Position numbers and translations under genes: made by a program
Shown here: positions 1 through 10,824 of the stretch, piece after piece
Numbering within the stretch: position 1 is the first letter of the stretch
Layout of the letters: every line of letters starts with the position of its first letter
From: Nematopogon swammerdamellus
Taxonomy: Eukaryota; Arthropoda; Insecta; Lepidoptera; Adelidae
Assembly (NCBI GenBank): GCA_946902875.1
Contig: OX336343.1
Span: 22,181,596 to 22,245,595, forward strand
Direction of reading: 5' to 3'
DNA: 64,000 bases
The notes under the pieces: model-generated
What the model saw: only the letters and a program-made list of their open reading frames with translations
The model's database searches: none
Told to the model about the DNA's origin: nothing

Positions 1-80
1 ACGAATAAATATAATAATTATATATTATAGACGAATAATTATAATTATATATTATAGACGAATGAATATAATAATTGAAT
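1..80. repeat. AT-rich short tandem repeat at window start
   Basis: ACGAATAA..TATATTATAG repeats about every 27-30 bp, three partial units. The rest up to about 137 shows nothing recognisable. Confidence 0.7.
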
Positions 81-137
81 GACGGCACAGCGGATCGTCT
101 CGGCTCGCTCGACGTACTCTGCGTTAGCGGTCACGCA

Positions 138-487
138 TTGTACTGTGTGGGGCCGGTTTTGTACTGTGTGGGGCCGGTATTTTAAAAGAATAGCCCCACC
201 GCATCTCTCCCCGTGTATGTCGTAAAAGGCGACTAAGGGATATGACTCCCTTCTTATATTACTAGGTGGTAGGGTTTAACCCGCCCGGGTTGGTACCACC
301 GCACTGAATTAAAGGTCGGTCGAAACGGCTATGTAAATAGTTTGTGTTTTCCGTCCAGTTCAGTGTAGCCGGCACGACCGAAGGGAAGCACTGACGTGGC
401 ACCAAGTTCACCCGGTGTTATGGGCTGACACCACGGATGTTGTAGGTGATGTAGCCAACCGTGTCAGTTTCCATAAAAAAAAAAAAA
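138..487 (+). mobile_element. SINE family A, GTACTGTG head
   Basis: Head TACTGTGTGGGGCCGGTA (its start duplicated) with GTCGTAAAAGGCGACTAAGG, central domain (GGTGGTAGGGTTTAACCCGC, GGTTGGTACCACCGCACTG), body (CCAGTTCAGTGTAGCCGGCA, TGATGTAGCCAACCGTGTCA), poly-A at 475-487. Confidence 0.88.
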
Positions 488-577
488 CGCCACCGACACA
501 CCCGCGTATATTTCTTATATCATATCATTATTAAAATATATATTTTCTGGAGCCAGACACTGGCCGAGCATCAAAAA

Positions 578-927
578 CCGGCCAAGTGCGAGTTGAACTG
601 GCGCACCGAGGGTTCCGTATCGCCATGTCATGGTCAGCGCTGCTTCATACTGTTTTCGGTAGATGGCGCGCATACACTTTTTAGTTTCTTCTATGGGAAC
701 CCCCGTGAATTTTTTACTTTTTCTTATTTTTATTATTTGTTGTTATATCGGCAATAATAAATAACACATATTCTGTGAAAATTTCAACGGGCTACCCACA
801 GAACACCTATTACTTATATGATCTATGGGGCTACCTATTACGGTTTAAATGATACAGCTCTCGGACAGACAGACAGACGGCGGCGGCGTAGGCTTAGTAA
901 TAGGGTCCCGTACCGGATAAATAATAA
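578..927 (+). repeat. lepidopteran GGTTCCGTA / (GACA)n repeat (family B)
   Basis: Starts CGGCCAAGTGCGAGTTGAAC, CACCGAGGGTTCCGTATCGC, contains GTGAAAATTTCAACGGGCTA, ends with CAGACAGACAGACGG and AATAGGGTCCCGTACCGG. This repeat is abundant across moth and butterfly genomes. Confidence 0.85.
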
Positions 928-964
928 TAAAACTAAAAAATCCTTTATTTGACAATGCTACATT

Positions 965-1262
965 TCAATCTTACATACATATAACACGCTTTATCCCGAC
1001 AATCAGGGTAAGCAGAGTAATCAGTGTTGTGCTATAAGGACTTTGGTAAATTACAGCACAACACCGACCACCACGTTTAGCACAGTATACGGACAAGACA
1101 ACTATCAAGTAGCAAGTAAGGCACGAAGAACACACCTGCTGCATGACTAGACTAGGTGGAAGGACGGCGCCAAGGTGAGAGGTGGCTACCCTGTCGCCCT
1201 TTAGCGCGGCATCTTAGTCGCCTTTTACGACATGCACGGGGAGAGATGCAGTGGGACTATTC
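965..1262 (-). repeat. SINE-like family D, antisense
   Basis: Contains TATCCCGACAATCAGGGTAA, ACAACACCGACCACCACG, AACTATCAAGTAGCAAGTAA, CAAGGTGAGAGGTGGCTACC, and ends with the head shared with family A (GTCGCCTTTTACGACATGCA). Confidence 0.8.
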
Positions 1263-1524
1263 TTTTTAAGTAATGTTATAATTACTAAATTAGAAGGTAC
1301 TTGATGTATTAAGCAAGGTCCACAGGTTGGGTAAAGGCCTCCTCCAATGATTCCCACTTCTCTCTATCCTGTGCTATTTGCCACCACTTTACGTACCGGA
1401 TACGGAACCTTAAAAAGCAGGTGCGCGAAGCTCGGTTTCAAGTAACGGCGACGCATTAGTTCGCCTGGGGCAACAAAATGTCTTGCCAAAACTAACATTT
1501 GCTTATGCTTGTGTACATTCCGAC

Positions 1525-1931
1525 TAGTGTCCGACCGAATATTCGGTTTCGGCTTTCGGCTTTCGACCTTTCGTCCAATATTTGCCAAATTCGGCAAACT
1601 TACGGTTTCGGCCGAAACTAGTGGTCACTTTCGGCCCAACCGAAAGTTGTTAGACAGACAAACCTTGTTTGATTTTTCATTATTAATAATTGTGCATATA
1701 GTTTTATGCATTAAATAAAAAAATTCCCATAATTATAAATACCTTATTGTCACTTGCATATTCTTCTACCTTAATAATGCATAAATAACTAACTAGGTAC
1801 TTAAATACCATACATACTTTCGGCTACGGCTTTCGGTTTCGGCTTTCGGCTTTCTGCCGAAAGTAGAATTTTGCCGAAATTCGGCTACGGCTTTCGGCCG
1901 AAAGTGAAAGTACACTTTCGGTCGGACACTA
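1525..1931. mobile_element. hAT-like MITE with 8-bp TSD
   Basis: Inverted ends TAGTGTCCGACCGAA (1525-1539) and its complement (1917-1931) are flanked by identical ATTCCGAC at 1517-1524 and 1932-1939. An 8-bp duplication is the hAT signature. The subterminal zones are packed with TTCGGC/TTTCGG hexamer repeats; the middle is AT-rich and non-coding. Confidence 0.9.
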
Positions 1932-1971
1932 ATTCCGACCTTCCGGGATAATATTCTATGTCGTCGTGTTT

Positions 1972-2262
1972 ATTAAATACTATAGCTTTTGCACGCGCCT
2001 TCGCTTGCGTGAAATTCGTACTTAAAAAGAAGACAGTAAGTAAGCCCGGTACTACCGTACCTTTATTTCGGCGCGCGGAACAATTCGGCTTTGTATGAAA
2101 GCCACATCTTAGCGTAACCAGAACTGAATGTTTCTATGTCACGTATAGTTAAATGTGCTTGACTAAGTTTCATCGAATTCGGATGATCGGTTTAAGAGTA
2201 TGGAGAAACATACATACAGAAAAGATTACTAAAAATTGTCAATTTAGTGTTAGTATCATACA
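1972..2262 (+). repeat. lepidopteran repeat family G
   Basis: TTCGCTTGCGTGAAATTCGT, then ACCTTTATTTCGGCGCGCGG, TTCGGATGATCGGTTTAAGA and TTAGTGTTAGTATCATACAT. Other copies at 10825-11150, 58945-59305 (inverted) and 63775-64000 (inverted). Class unknown. Confidence 0.75.
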
Positions 2263-2269
2263 TATTGTT

Positions 2270-2575
2270 TTTTTTTATTCTAAGGGCGCCGAGCCACCCA
2301 TAAAGGTGTCTAACGACGCCCATTGACATTCGGTCGTATGCGCGGTTTACGAATGCCATGCCGGCCTGACAGGTGCCCATTCACGCCCCTCTTGGTGGAC
2401 CCGAGACTGTACTTGGGGGGAAATATATGAGCAGGAGAGCGTTGCTCCAGAGTTTACCAGTTGTGTAGAGGAAAGATCTGCAGAATCGATTGGTACGCAT
2501 TTGGCCCATTGTGTGCATAAGATAATGGAATGGGTTGTCTGGGTTAAAATATCAGAACTTTTCCATATCAAATAG
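2270..2575 (-). pseudogene. LINE polymerase C-terminal fragment (family I)
   Basis: Minus strand of GCCGAGCCACCCATAAAGG to GCAGAATCGATTGGTACGCA. Homologous to 54140-54490, where FLYRTGKLWNALPAHIFPP and a conserved tail can be read. Frameshifted. A further diverged piece is at about 3460-3535. Confidence 0.65.
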
Positions 2576-2734
2576 CACGATACGATAAGATATCGACAAG
2601 ATTATTTTCTTTTTCATGTTTATTATTTTTTATTTTAGTAATCGCAGCCGATACAGTTCTACGCTCGGCTACTGCCAGATGCGATACACCGTGCAATGAA
2701 GCATTTTTCTATCCTAAAACTTATTTGTTTATTT

Positions 2735-2850
2735 TTTTATGGCAACTGACTCGGTTGGCTATAAAAGCACCTACAACATTCGCGATGTCAGCCCATAACA
2801 CCGGGTGAACTAAGTGCCATGTCAGTGCTTCCCTTCATTTCATGTCTAAT
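2735..2850 (-). repeat. SINE family A, 3' fragment
   Basis: CGGTTGGCTATAAAAGC.., GTCAGCCCATAACACCGGGT and GTCAGTGCTTCCCTTC: the antisense 3' part of family A. Confidence 0.8.
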
Positions 2851-3179
2851 GAATGAATAATCTAAAAAAAATTGCGTTTCGTTTTCAACAATAATATACA
2901 TTATCATCGCATGTTTTCATCTGATAAGAACAACGATAACAAAGATATGTAGGTTATGCCTCGATCAAAAAGTTTCTATTCAGCTACGCCGTAGGTCTCT
3001 TTTCGTATATCACAGCCAGACCTCAAGGAAGCCTTTGTTTGCACTCAATACTTACACCACTTGACCAATATAATCGGTGACTTGACTGCGCACCGTTCAA
3101 ATTTTATTGGATAGTATGTTGTTTCCGGGACTTGACTTCGCGGAAAGAAAGGATAAACACAAGTTAACACAATACGATC

Positions 3180-3420
3180 AAATTAAAATTTAACCAACAC
3201 GAGTTTAAAGTTAAGTAGCGAGTTATGGATTTAAACGCGGTTCACACGTACAACGGGTGCTAGTTTAACGAGTTAAACTGGTTTATATATTAAATTTGTG
3301 TTGGTGCAAGTGGGCCTAAACGCGGTTCCCACAGTCAATGGGTGCTAGCTTTAAACTGGTTTAGCGAGTTAAACTGGTTTATATATTAAATTTGTGTTGG
3401 TGCAAGTGGGCCTCAGTACG
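3180..3420. repeat. related Harbinger-like MITE with duplicated 3' half
   Basis: Shares GTTAAGTAGCGAGTTATGG and TTTGTGTTGGTGCAAGTGGG with the 6.5-kb MITE. The segment ending GTGTTGGTGCAAGTGGGCCT occurs twice (about 3295 and 3400), so the right half has been tandemly duplicated. Confidence 0.65.
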
Positions 3421-3831
3421 CTAAAACATTTTTTTTATGGGAAGCACGGCATATGGCGCGCGCCAGACTAACGCAGAGGTGTAGTCCGACGGCGCCCACG
3501 GGCATTCGGATATTTGCGGGGGCTGCGAACATAAATAAAACATGCTTGACTTGTTTACAAAATTAAAATAAAATAAAAATTAAACTAATAAATGAATAAA
3601 CTATATGGAATTCAAATTGCGTACGTACCAACAAGATAATTCAGTCTATCAGAAAAAAAAAAACAAAAGAAAATTAAAATTAATATTAGACTTGAATTCA
3701 ATACTGAAATTTTTAACGTTGTACGGGCTTACCTAAAGGTAAGTTCTAATCTAACATAAGTAGTGGTAGATAAGAAAGTAAACAAAAAAAAATGGTACAG
3801 TATTTCACTGGTCGGTACCAGGGCAGTATAA

Positions 3832-4060
3832 GTTGTTGGAGTATTTGCGTATAATACCCCTCCCCCCCCCCCCCCTGCGAAACGCGGAGGCGCGGGGCAC
3901 AGGCGGTGCGCAGGGGGGAGGAGCGCGCGGGGTCAACGGACGGCGCGAACGTTTCGGGATGCTCTGCCCCGCGCCCCCCAGCCTCACCTTGACATTCATC
4001 TCGGCGGCGGTACAACCTCGCTCAATGGCGCCTGTGGGCTGAAAGTCGACTTTCAGACAT
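3832..4060 (-). other. GC-rich island with possible short exon
   Basis: A strongly GC/CpG-rich stretch with a C-run at 3863-3876, in an otherwise AT-rich area. On the minus strand GCCCACAG at about 4032 and AAG|GTGAGG at 3988 could bound a 44-nt exon containing ATGAATGTCAAG. No protein family recognised; could equally be chance. Confidence 0.25.
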
Positions 4061-4224
4061 AGGAATTGAATAAAGTATGTTTTTTTTTTGTTGCTTGAAT
4101 TGAATCGTCGTCTAATCGACTCGCCACGCCACACTCTGGACTGAAAATCGACTTGTCGATTGTCGAAAAATATTTATTTTTTAACGACCAGTTTTTACGC
4201 TATAAGGCAACAGACATGCATGTA

Positions 4225-4435
4225 CATACATACATACATACGACACACGCTGTATCCCGACAATCAGGGTAAGCTGAGTAATCGGTGTTGTGCTGCAAGT
4301 ATTCGGACAAGATAACTATCAAGCAGCAAGTAAGTCACAAAGACCCACCTGCTGCACGACTCGGTTGAAGGACCGCGCCAAGGTGAGAGGTGGCAACCCT
4401 GTCGCCCTTTAGCACGGCATCTGGTCCTTATGCAT
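4225..4435 (-). repeat. SINE-like family D, antisense
   Basis: GTATCCCGACAATCAGGGTA, AAGATAACTATCAAGCAGCA, CCACCTGCTGCACGACTCGG and CAAGGTGAGAGGTGGCAACC; the shared head is missing. Confidence 0.78.
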
Positions 4436-4439
4436 GCAT

Positions 4440-4933
4440 GCATGTTTTGCGTCTAAATTACTAGAAATATGAAAGAAGTACGCAAACCTAAACGGTGACA
4501 TATTAAATATGGCGGCCTGTTACGTACGTACAGATTTTATCATCGATTATTGTGGTCATCAATATTGATGACTCACCTTATTTCCATTGCTTTCTCTCGG
4601 GATACGTACCTTAATTTCGTCATCGATTATCGATTTTTGACTGAAGTCGACTGCTTCGTTCTCCTTCACAAAACTGAACTGCACTGGACGACAATATGAA
4701 GCTGAACATGGTTTCGAATTTGTCCACGACGTGTTATTTCCAACATTTTTATGGTACCACAGATGTCAAATATTATTCGTCTGTATACATGCCAAATTAT
4801 CTTACTTGATATGTTTGTGCATATTGAGGATATAAATAAACAGAAGTCAATTCAAGCAAAAAAAAAGTACACTTTAAATATTCAAATCCTATGTCTATGA
4901 AAGTCGATTTTCATCCCACAGTCTGGCGAGTCA
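4440..4933. other. unassigned AT-rich stretch
   Basis: No coding sequence, tandem structure or match to other parts of the window was seen. Confidence 0.5.
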
Positions 4934-5237
4934 ATTAGACGATGAACGCACATGCGCAGAAGTTTCGAAACGGATATTTTGAATTCAGAACATGAGCGGA
5001 ACAGTCCGTTGGCGCCAGAGCAAACCGTCATCTTGCATTGATCGTGTTTTATCATTTTTTATGAAAGGAATAACCATGGACTTCCATTAGACGATGAACG
5101 CACAAGCGCAGAAGTTTCGAAACGGATATTTTGAATTCAGAACATGAGCGGAACAGTCCGTTGGCGCCAGAGCAAACCGTCATCATGCATTGATCGTGTT
5201 TTATCATTTTTTATGAAAGGAATTACCATGGACTTCC
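4934..5237. repeat. 152-bp tandem duplication
   Basis: The segment starting ATTAGACGATGAACGCACA occurs at 4934 and 5086 with period 152 and few mismatches (ATGCGCAG/AAGCGCAG, TCTTGCATT/TCATGCATT, AATAACC/AATTACC). Non-coding, no matches elsewhere in the window. Confidence 0.92.
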
Positions 5238-5575
5238 CCACTTCGCATCGCATATCCTATTATTTATTATACCTATATCATTGCATTGGATTTGCCTGAA
5301 TACGCCAGTGAAAACCCCCACGCGAATCATTTTGATATGATTCGATAGGCAGGTCGTAGTTACAGATTTTCTGCTGTATTTATTTTCAATAGCTGAATTT
5401 CCTCTCATGGTTGTAAGAAATTGAAATTTTATCACGTGGTTGTTTAATCAACAGAGGTCAACGTCAGTAGTTAAAGGTATAAAGTTTTTGTTTTAATCCG
5501 AATTTCATGCTAGTAAAGCCACGGCCGAAGACTAGGAGGTATTTAGATAAAATAAATACAAATATAATAAGTATT
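5238..5575. other. unassigned stretch
   Basis: No gene or repeat recognised; open frames are short and unsupported. Confidence 0.5.
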
Positions 5576-5949
5576 GTCAGCCTCGATAGCTCAGTGGTGC
5601 AGACAGTCAACTGTCGCTATTGAATGTTAAGCAACGCTGGGTGCGGTCAGTACTTGGATGGGTGACCGCTGACCGTTGGAGGCTGACCGAGGTTCGGATT
5701 CCTCGTAAAACTGTAGGTCCCTTCCCTCCCAATCTTACTTGGTGGTAGGGTTTACCCGCCCGGGTTGGTACCACCGCACTGAATGAAACGTCGGTCTAAA
5801 CGGCTATGTAAATAGTTTGTGTTTTCCGACCAGTTCAGTGTAGCCGGCACGATCAAAGGGGGAAGCACGGACATGGCACCTAGTTCACCCGGTGTTATGG
5901 GCTTACATCACCTATAGCCAACCGTGTCAGTTTCCATAAAAAAAAAAAA
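5576..5949 (+). mobile_element. 5S/tRNA-headed SINE (family A body)
   Basis: Full head GTCAGCCTCGATAGCTCAGT plus 5S-like AGTACTTGGATGGGTGACCG, B box GAGGTTCGGATTCC, family A central domain and body, poly-A. Flanks AGTATT / AGTATA look like a short target duplication. Confidence 0.9.
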
Positions 5950-6470
5950 GTATATTGCTGTTTAAATATACTGCCCAGGAAGGCAACGTCTGTGACATAA
6001 AAATTTACACCTTTTTTTTTGAGAAAAAAAAAGTAGTACTAAAAATAGTTACTACCTAATAAACAGAATACATTTTGAATTCGTTTATTGTTGACCGTGG
6101 TATCAAGTTCACTCACTATCATATCATTATACCTTAGAGTTCTGTAGAAATGTTTACGAGCTATTTCAAGTAAAGTTCTCCGTTATATTCAGGTCTATCA
6201 CGTTGGTCTGAGCGTCTGTCTGCTGAGAATAGATTTTATTGGCGAGAGAAGTTAGCAGATTGTTACTACCATATTTTCAGTTACCACATTTGCAAATTGG
6301 GAAATCATATCTATGGGTGCCTCGGCGCGGGCGGTCCATCCGTTAGGGAGCTACGATGCCACAGCAGACACACCCATACACACACACGTTAAACTTATAA
6401 CACCCCTCTTTTTGCTTCGGTGGTTAAAAAATAGAAAATCTTCCGTCGAAATCTTCGAGTAAAGTAGGTT
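5950..6470. other. unassigned stretch with a foldback-end fragment
   Basis: No gene. 6350-6440 (GCTACGATGCCACAGCAGAC, CACACACACGTTAAACTTAT) matches the right end of the foldback element at 54560-55270. Confidence 0.5.
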
Positions 6471-6473
6471 TAA

Positions 6474-7004
6474 GGCCCAATTGCGCCAACACGAATTTAG
6501 AGTTAAGTAGCGAGTTATGGATTTAAACGAAGTTCCCACAGTCAACGGGTACTAGCGTAACGAGTTAAACTGATTTATATCTTTGTCAGCCTCGATAGCT
6601 CAGTGGTGCAGACAGTCAACTGTCGCTATTGAATGTTAAGCAACGCTGGGTGCGGTCAGTACTTGGATGGGTGACCGCTGACCGTTGGAGGCTGACCGAG
6701 GTTCGAATTCCTCGTAAAACTGTAGGTCCCTTCCCTCCTAATCTTACTTGGTGGTAGGGTTTAACCCGCCCGGGTTGGTACCACCGCACTGAATGAAACG
6801 TCGGTCAAAACGGCTATGTAAATAGTTTGTGTTTTCCGACTAGTTCAGTGTAGCCGGCACGATCAAAGGGGGAAGCACTGACATGGCACCTAGTTCACCC
6901 GGTGTTATGGGCTGACATCACGGACGTTGCAGGTGATGTAGCCAACCGTGTCAGATTCCATAAAAAAAAAAAATATCGTTAAATTCGTGTTGGCGCAATT
7001 GGCC
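6474..7004. mobile_element. Harbinger-like MITE interrupted by a SINE
   Basis: Inverted ends GGCCCAATTGCGCCAACACG at 6474-6493 and its near-complement at 6985-7004, both flanked by TAA, a 3-bp TWA-type duplication as in PIF/Harbinger elements. The central part is a 5S/tRNA-headed SINE (6585-6973). A related copy lies at 3180-3420. Confidence 0.75.
6585..6973 (+). mobile_element. 5S/tRNA-headed SINE nested in MITE
   Basis: Nearly identical to the copy at 5576 through head, central domain and body; poly-A at 6962-6973. Inserted in the Harbinger-like MITE with flanking ATATC on both sides. Confidence 0.9.
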
Positions 7005-7234
7005 CTAAGAGTGAAAATCTTAAATGAGAATTTACAAGCACATGTGTTTTACTAGAACATATAAATTAATAATGTGGCGTGTAGGAGTAATCATAAGTGA
7101 AACAGAACACTGGGTGCCAAGGTCGCAAAACAAACAAGAGCATATTAAGATGTACAAACTTATGTAGGCACATACATTGCTATTAGCATTTTCATCTTTG
7201 TTACTACTGACAAACTTTAAAACACAGCATCTGT

Positions 7235-7700
7235 GTGTATTTACAACACCGGCCACCAAGTTTAGCAAAGTATTCGAACAAGATAACTATCAAGCAGCAA
7301 GTAAGGCACGAAGACCGCTCGACCGTTGGAGGCTGACCGTGGTTCGGATTCCACGTTAAACTGTAGGTCCCTTCCCTTCTTACCTTACTAGGTGGTAGGG
7401 TTTATCCCGGCCGGGTTGGTACCACCGCACTGAACGAAACGTCGGTCGAAACGGCTATGTAAATAGTTCGTGTTTTCCGTCCAGTTTAGTGTAGCCGACA
7501 TGAAATGAAGGGAAGCACTGACATGGCACCTAGTTCACCCTGTGTTATGGGCTGACATCACGGATGTTGTAGGTGATGTAGGCAACCGTGTCAGGTTCCA
7601 TAAAAAAAAAAAAAAACCTGCTGCATGACTCGGTGGAAGGACCGTGCCAAGGTGAGAGGTGGCTAACCTGTCGCCCTTTAGCACGGCTCTCTTGTATTAG
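7235..7700 (-). repeat. SINE-like family D, antisense, interrupted
   Basis: ACACCGGCCACCAAGTTTAG to GTAAGGCACGAAGACC, then after a family A SINE (7314-7616) resumes CCTGCTGCATGACTCGGTGG and CAAGGTGAGAGGTGGCTAAC. Confidence 0.8.
7314..7616 (+). mobile_element. SINE family A, 5'-truncated in the 5S/tRNA head
   Basis: Starts at CGACCGTTGGAGGCTGACCG (B-box side), runs through central domain and body to poly-A. Nested in the family D repeat. Confidence 0.85.
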
Positions 7701-7945
7701 GTATACTCTTTTCGGTAGATGGATACACTTTTTAGTTTCTTTTCTTTTAGTTTCCCCCGTGATTTTTTTACATTTTCTTATTTTTATTATTTGATCTATA
7801 TCGGCCATAATAAATAACACATTCTGTGAAAATTTCAACGGGATACTTATTACGGTTCAAGAGATACAGCCCTCGGACAGACGGACAGACAGACGGCGTA
7901 AGCTTAATAACAGGGTCCCGTACCGGATACGGAACCCTAAAAATT
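7690..7945 (+). repeat. family B repeat, 5' truncated
   Basis: TTTTCGGTAGATGG, GTGAAAATTTCAACGGGATA, GACGGACAGACAGACGG, AGGGTCCCGTACCGGATACG. Confidence 0.82.
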
Positions 7946-8089
7946 TTACTATCGGAAATACAACAGTTTTGAGGTATAGTTTCTATAGATTTTATTTTTC
8001 TCGGAAACCTACAAATGAATCAATGTTCAAATGAATTTAATGACTGCTGCAACATCCTGTATATCTATGTATCCACATACAAGCATACA

Positions 8090-8215
8090 TACATACCGCA
8101 CATATCGCCAATCGCCGCTGTATATCGACAATCGGGTTAACGCAGAGTAACCAGTGCTGTGCTGCAAGTACTCATGACAATCACATTCACAGCACAACAC
8201 CGACCACAATCTACA
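8090..8215 (-). repeat. family D fragment
   Basis: CGCTGTATATCGACAATCGG, ACCAGTGCTGTGCTGCAAGT and CACAACACCGACCAC match the distal end of family D. Confidence 0.6.
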
Positions 8216-8391
8216 TTAAATTGTATCTGTACTGACAATACGCCATACCTTCCGTAAACGAATTCCCCCGCCCACCTGGAAATTCAGATTATGTCTACGG
8301 AGGCTATAAAAGCCTTTTGTCCAAAGATATTGTTCACATTAAACCTAAAAGGCCGGGACCAAAGAATTAAAATAGATAGACTAACTAGTAT

Positions 8392-9015
8392 TTAAGGGGG
8401 GGTACTAGGCAAAACATCACATCATATTATCCTAACTATAGCCATATTTCAATAGATATAACTATAATTTATACGCTTATAGTTAGGTAAAGGTTCAAGG
8501 TATAATGTGTGATAGATTATTGTAATTTAATCTTGTAAATTCTCTGAAAAATAAGTGGGTGAAAAGTGGTAAAAACGTTCGAAAATGCATTTGCTATTTC
8601 GTCACAAATACGTCCATACAAAAAACGCTCGCGCACGGCAACGGCCCAAAATTTTGAATGTTCAAAGATAGTTCAGTGAAAAACCATTTATTCTGTAAGC
8701 GTTTGAGTTTATTTAGATGATTCTTAGTCTTATTGACTCTAAGCTCAATGAAGCATTTTTCGTATTAGATGCATTTGTAAAAAATGGCGAGGGAAATAGC
8801 AAAGGCATTTTTTAACGATTTTACCACTTTTCAAACACATATTTTAAAAGGAATTTATAAAATTAAATGAAAAATAATGTATTCACATTATACCTTGAAT
8901 CTTTACCTAACTATAGGCATATATATATATTATAGTTAAATCACTTGAAATATGAGTATGGTTAGGGAAATACGAAGTGCTTTTGCCTAGTCCGGGGGGG
9001 ACTAGGCAAAAGCAC
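8392..9015. mobile_element. long foldback MITE
   Basis: Two halves are inverted copies over at least 200 bp with about 20-25% divergence: outer ACTAGGCAAAA / TTTTGCCTAGT, then TATAGTTAGGTAAAG / CTTTACCTAACTATA, then GAAAAGTGGTAAAA / TTTTACCACTTTTC, meeting near 8690. A G-run precedes each ACTAGGCAAAA end, and the right end is partly duplicated. Non-coding. Confidence 0.75.
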
Positions 9016-9594
9016 TTTAAGAGGATAATGAAGTGACCAATTAACATACAATGCTGCATAATATCTGTTTTCTCAGTAAAATTAAGGAATAGTCTTCTGA
9101 AATGTTTCACATACATAGGAATCTGCTTAGATCTATGTCAGTATGTTTGAATTTTTCTTTTATTTACTTACATAAAAGATATAGGTATCTAAAACTAAAA
9201 CGGTCGGCTACATCACCTACAACATCCGTGATGTCAGTCCAGCCCATAACCACGCAATTTTTTTTTGTTTTTTTGGACCGATCCAAGTATATTTTCTAAT
9301 CTATATCTATCCCATTCTTTTCATCTCTTTGGCCGGGGACAGTTAAGGCCGTTCGCCGCATTATTTGCACAGCATTAATCCGACTCACTGGACCGCAGGC
9401 GCCTTAAATCACCATCCACGCCCAAATCGGAATACGATTGACAAGCGGGAGAGACATGTGTGTCATATATTTTAATCTTGGCAGAACCGCCGTAGTGGAC
9501 GGTAAATGTATAAAAATTACTATTAAAATCAAACGTACAGATTTGAACTGCCATGATTAGGCAGGCCCTATAAAGCGTGTATCACACGAGCAAA

Positions 9595-9985
9595 AAAATA
9601 CCGGCCAAGTGCGAGTCGAACTCGCGCACCGAGGGTTCCGTATCGCCATGCCATGGTCAGCGCCACTCACGCCATCTATGGCGTGTTTATGAAATGCTTC
9701 ATATTAGTTAAAATTCATGATATTAGTTAAAACTTCATACCCTTTTTAGTAGATGGAGCGCTTCTTTTTAGTTTCTTCTATGGGAACCCCCGTGAATTTT
9801 TTACTTTTCTTATATTTTATTGTTGTCATATCGGCTATAATAATAACACATATTCTGAACAGGCTGCCTATTACGGTTCAAAAGATACAGCCCTCAGACA
9901 GACGGACGGACGGACGGACAGACAGGCAGACAGAGGGCGTAGGCTTAGTAATAGTATCCCGTACCGGATACGGAACCCTAAAAAT
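9595..9985 (+). repeat. family B repeat, near full
   Basis: ACCGGCCAAGTGCGAGTCGA, CACCGAGGGTTCCGTATCGC, a (GACG)n / (GACA)n run at 9898-9934, ending CGTACCGGATACGGAACCCT. Confidence 0.88.
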
Positions 9986-10186
9986 ATATCTTCTCTTCAG
10001 GGCATATTTCACAATATCCCTCACCATAAAATCCTTTGAACCCATAACACACTATGAAGATAATATTATATTAAATCTTCACCTTTTTGCAATTCCAAGA
10101 AAGCAATAACCCAGTTAGATCTGTTTAAATACTTGTACAAGTAGCGAGAAAATAGTATGACGTGATAGCTTAAACATATTGTAAAC

Positions 10187-10817
10187 AGGGTGTCCCGAGT
10201 TCGACTGGATTAGCTTACCACCACAGGATTCCTCATTTAATAAATTTAAAAAAAAAAGCTCAGTAGCATTTTTAGGGTTCCGTATCCGTCGTACGGAACC
10301 CTATTAGTAAGCCTACGCCGTCTGTCCGAGGGCTGTATCTCTTAAACCGTAATAGGTAGCCCGTTGAAATATTCACAGAATACGTGTTATTATGGCCGAT
10401 ATAACAACAAACAATAAAAATAAGAAAAAGTTAAAAATTCACAGGGGCCCCCATACAAGAAACTAAAAAGTGTATGCGCCATCTACCGAAAACAGTATGA
10501 AGCATTTTAACTAATACATAGATGGTGTGAGTGGCTCTGACCAACATGACATGGCGATACGGAACCCTCGGTGCGCGAGTTCGACTCGAACTTGGCTGGT
10601 TTTTTCCTAGTATTCGTACTTTTCGAGATAACCATGCTTTTATACGTTAGGAAAGGGTCGCGAAAACCATGTCCAACTTCAGAAAACGGCCTTTTAATGG
10701 TGAATATCTAGAAAAATATGAGCCCTAGAAAAAACATTTTACTGATCTTTTTTTAAGCTTATCCAACGAGGAATCCCCTTGGTGGTAAGCAAATCCGGTC
10801 GAATTGGAACACCCCGT
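10187..10817. mobile_element. TIR element with nested dispersed repeat
   Basis: Left end CAGGGTGTCCCGAGTTCGAC (10187 on) with TTACCACCACAGGATTCC, right end GGAATCCCCTTGGTGGTAA...GGTCGAATTGGAACACCCCG (to 10817): imperfect inverted repeats of about 55 bp. A minus-strand copy of the common GGTTCCGTA repeat (10275-10605) is inserted in the middle. Confidence 0.7.
10275..10605 (-). repeat. family B repeat, antisense, nested in TIR element
   Basis: AGGGTTCCGTATCCGTCGTA at the left, CTCGGTGCGCGAGTTCGACT at the right. Confidence 0.88.
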
Positions 10818-10824
10818 TAGGTAT

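Noticed and set aside
5576..5720. tRNA or 5S rRNA gene
   Set aside because: A box, B box and 5S-like promoter blocks are present, but the segment continues into a repeated body with poly-A, recurs many times, and has neither a tRNA acceptor stem nor a full-length 5S sequence.
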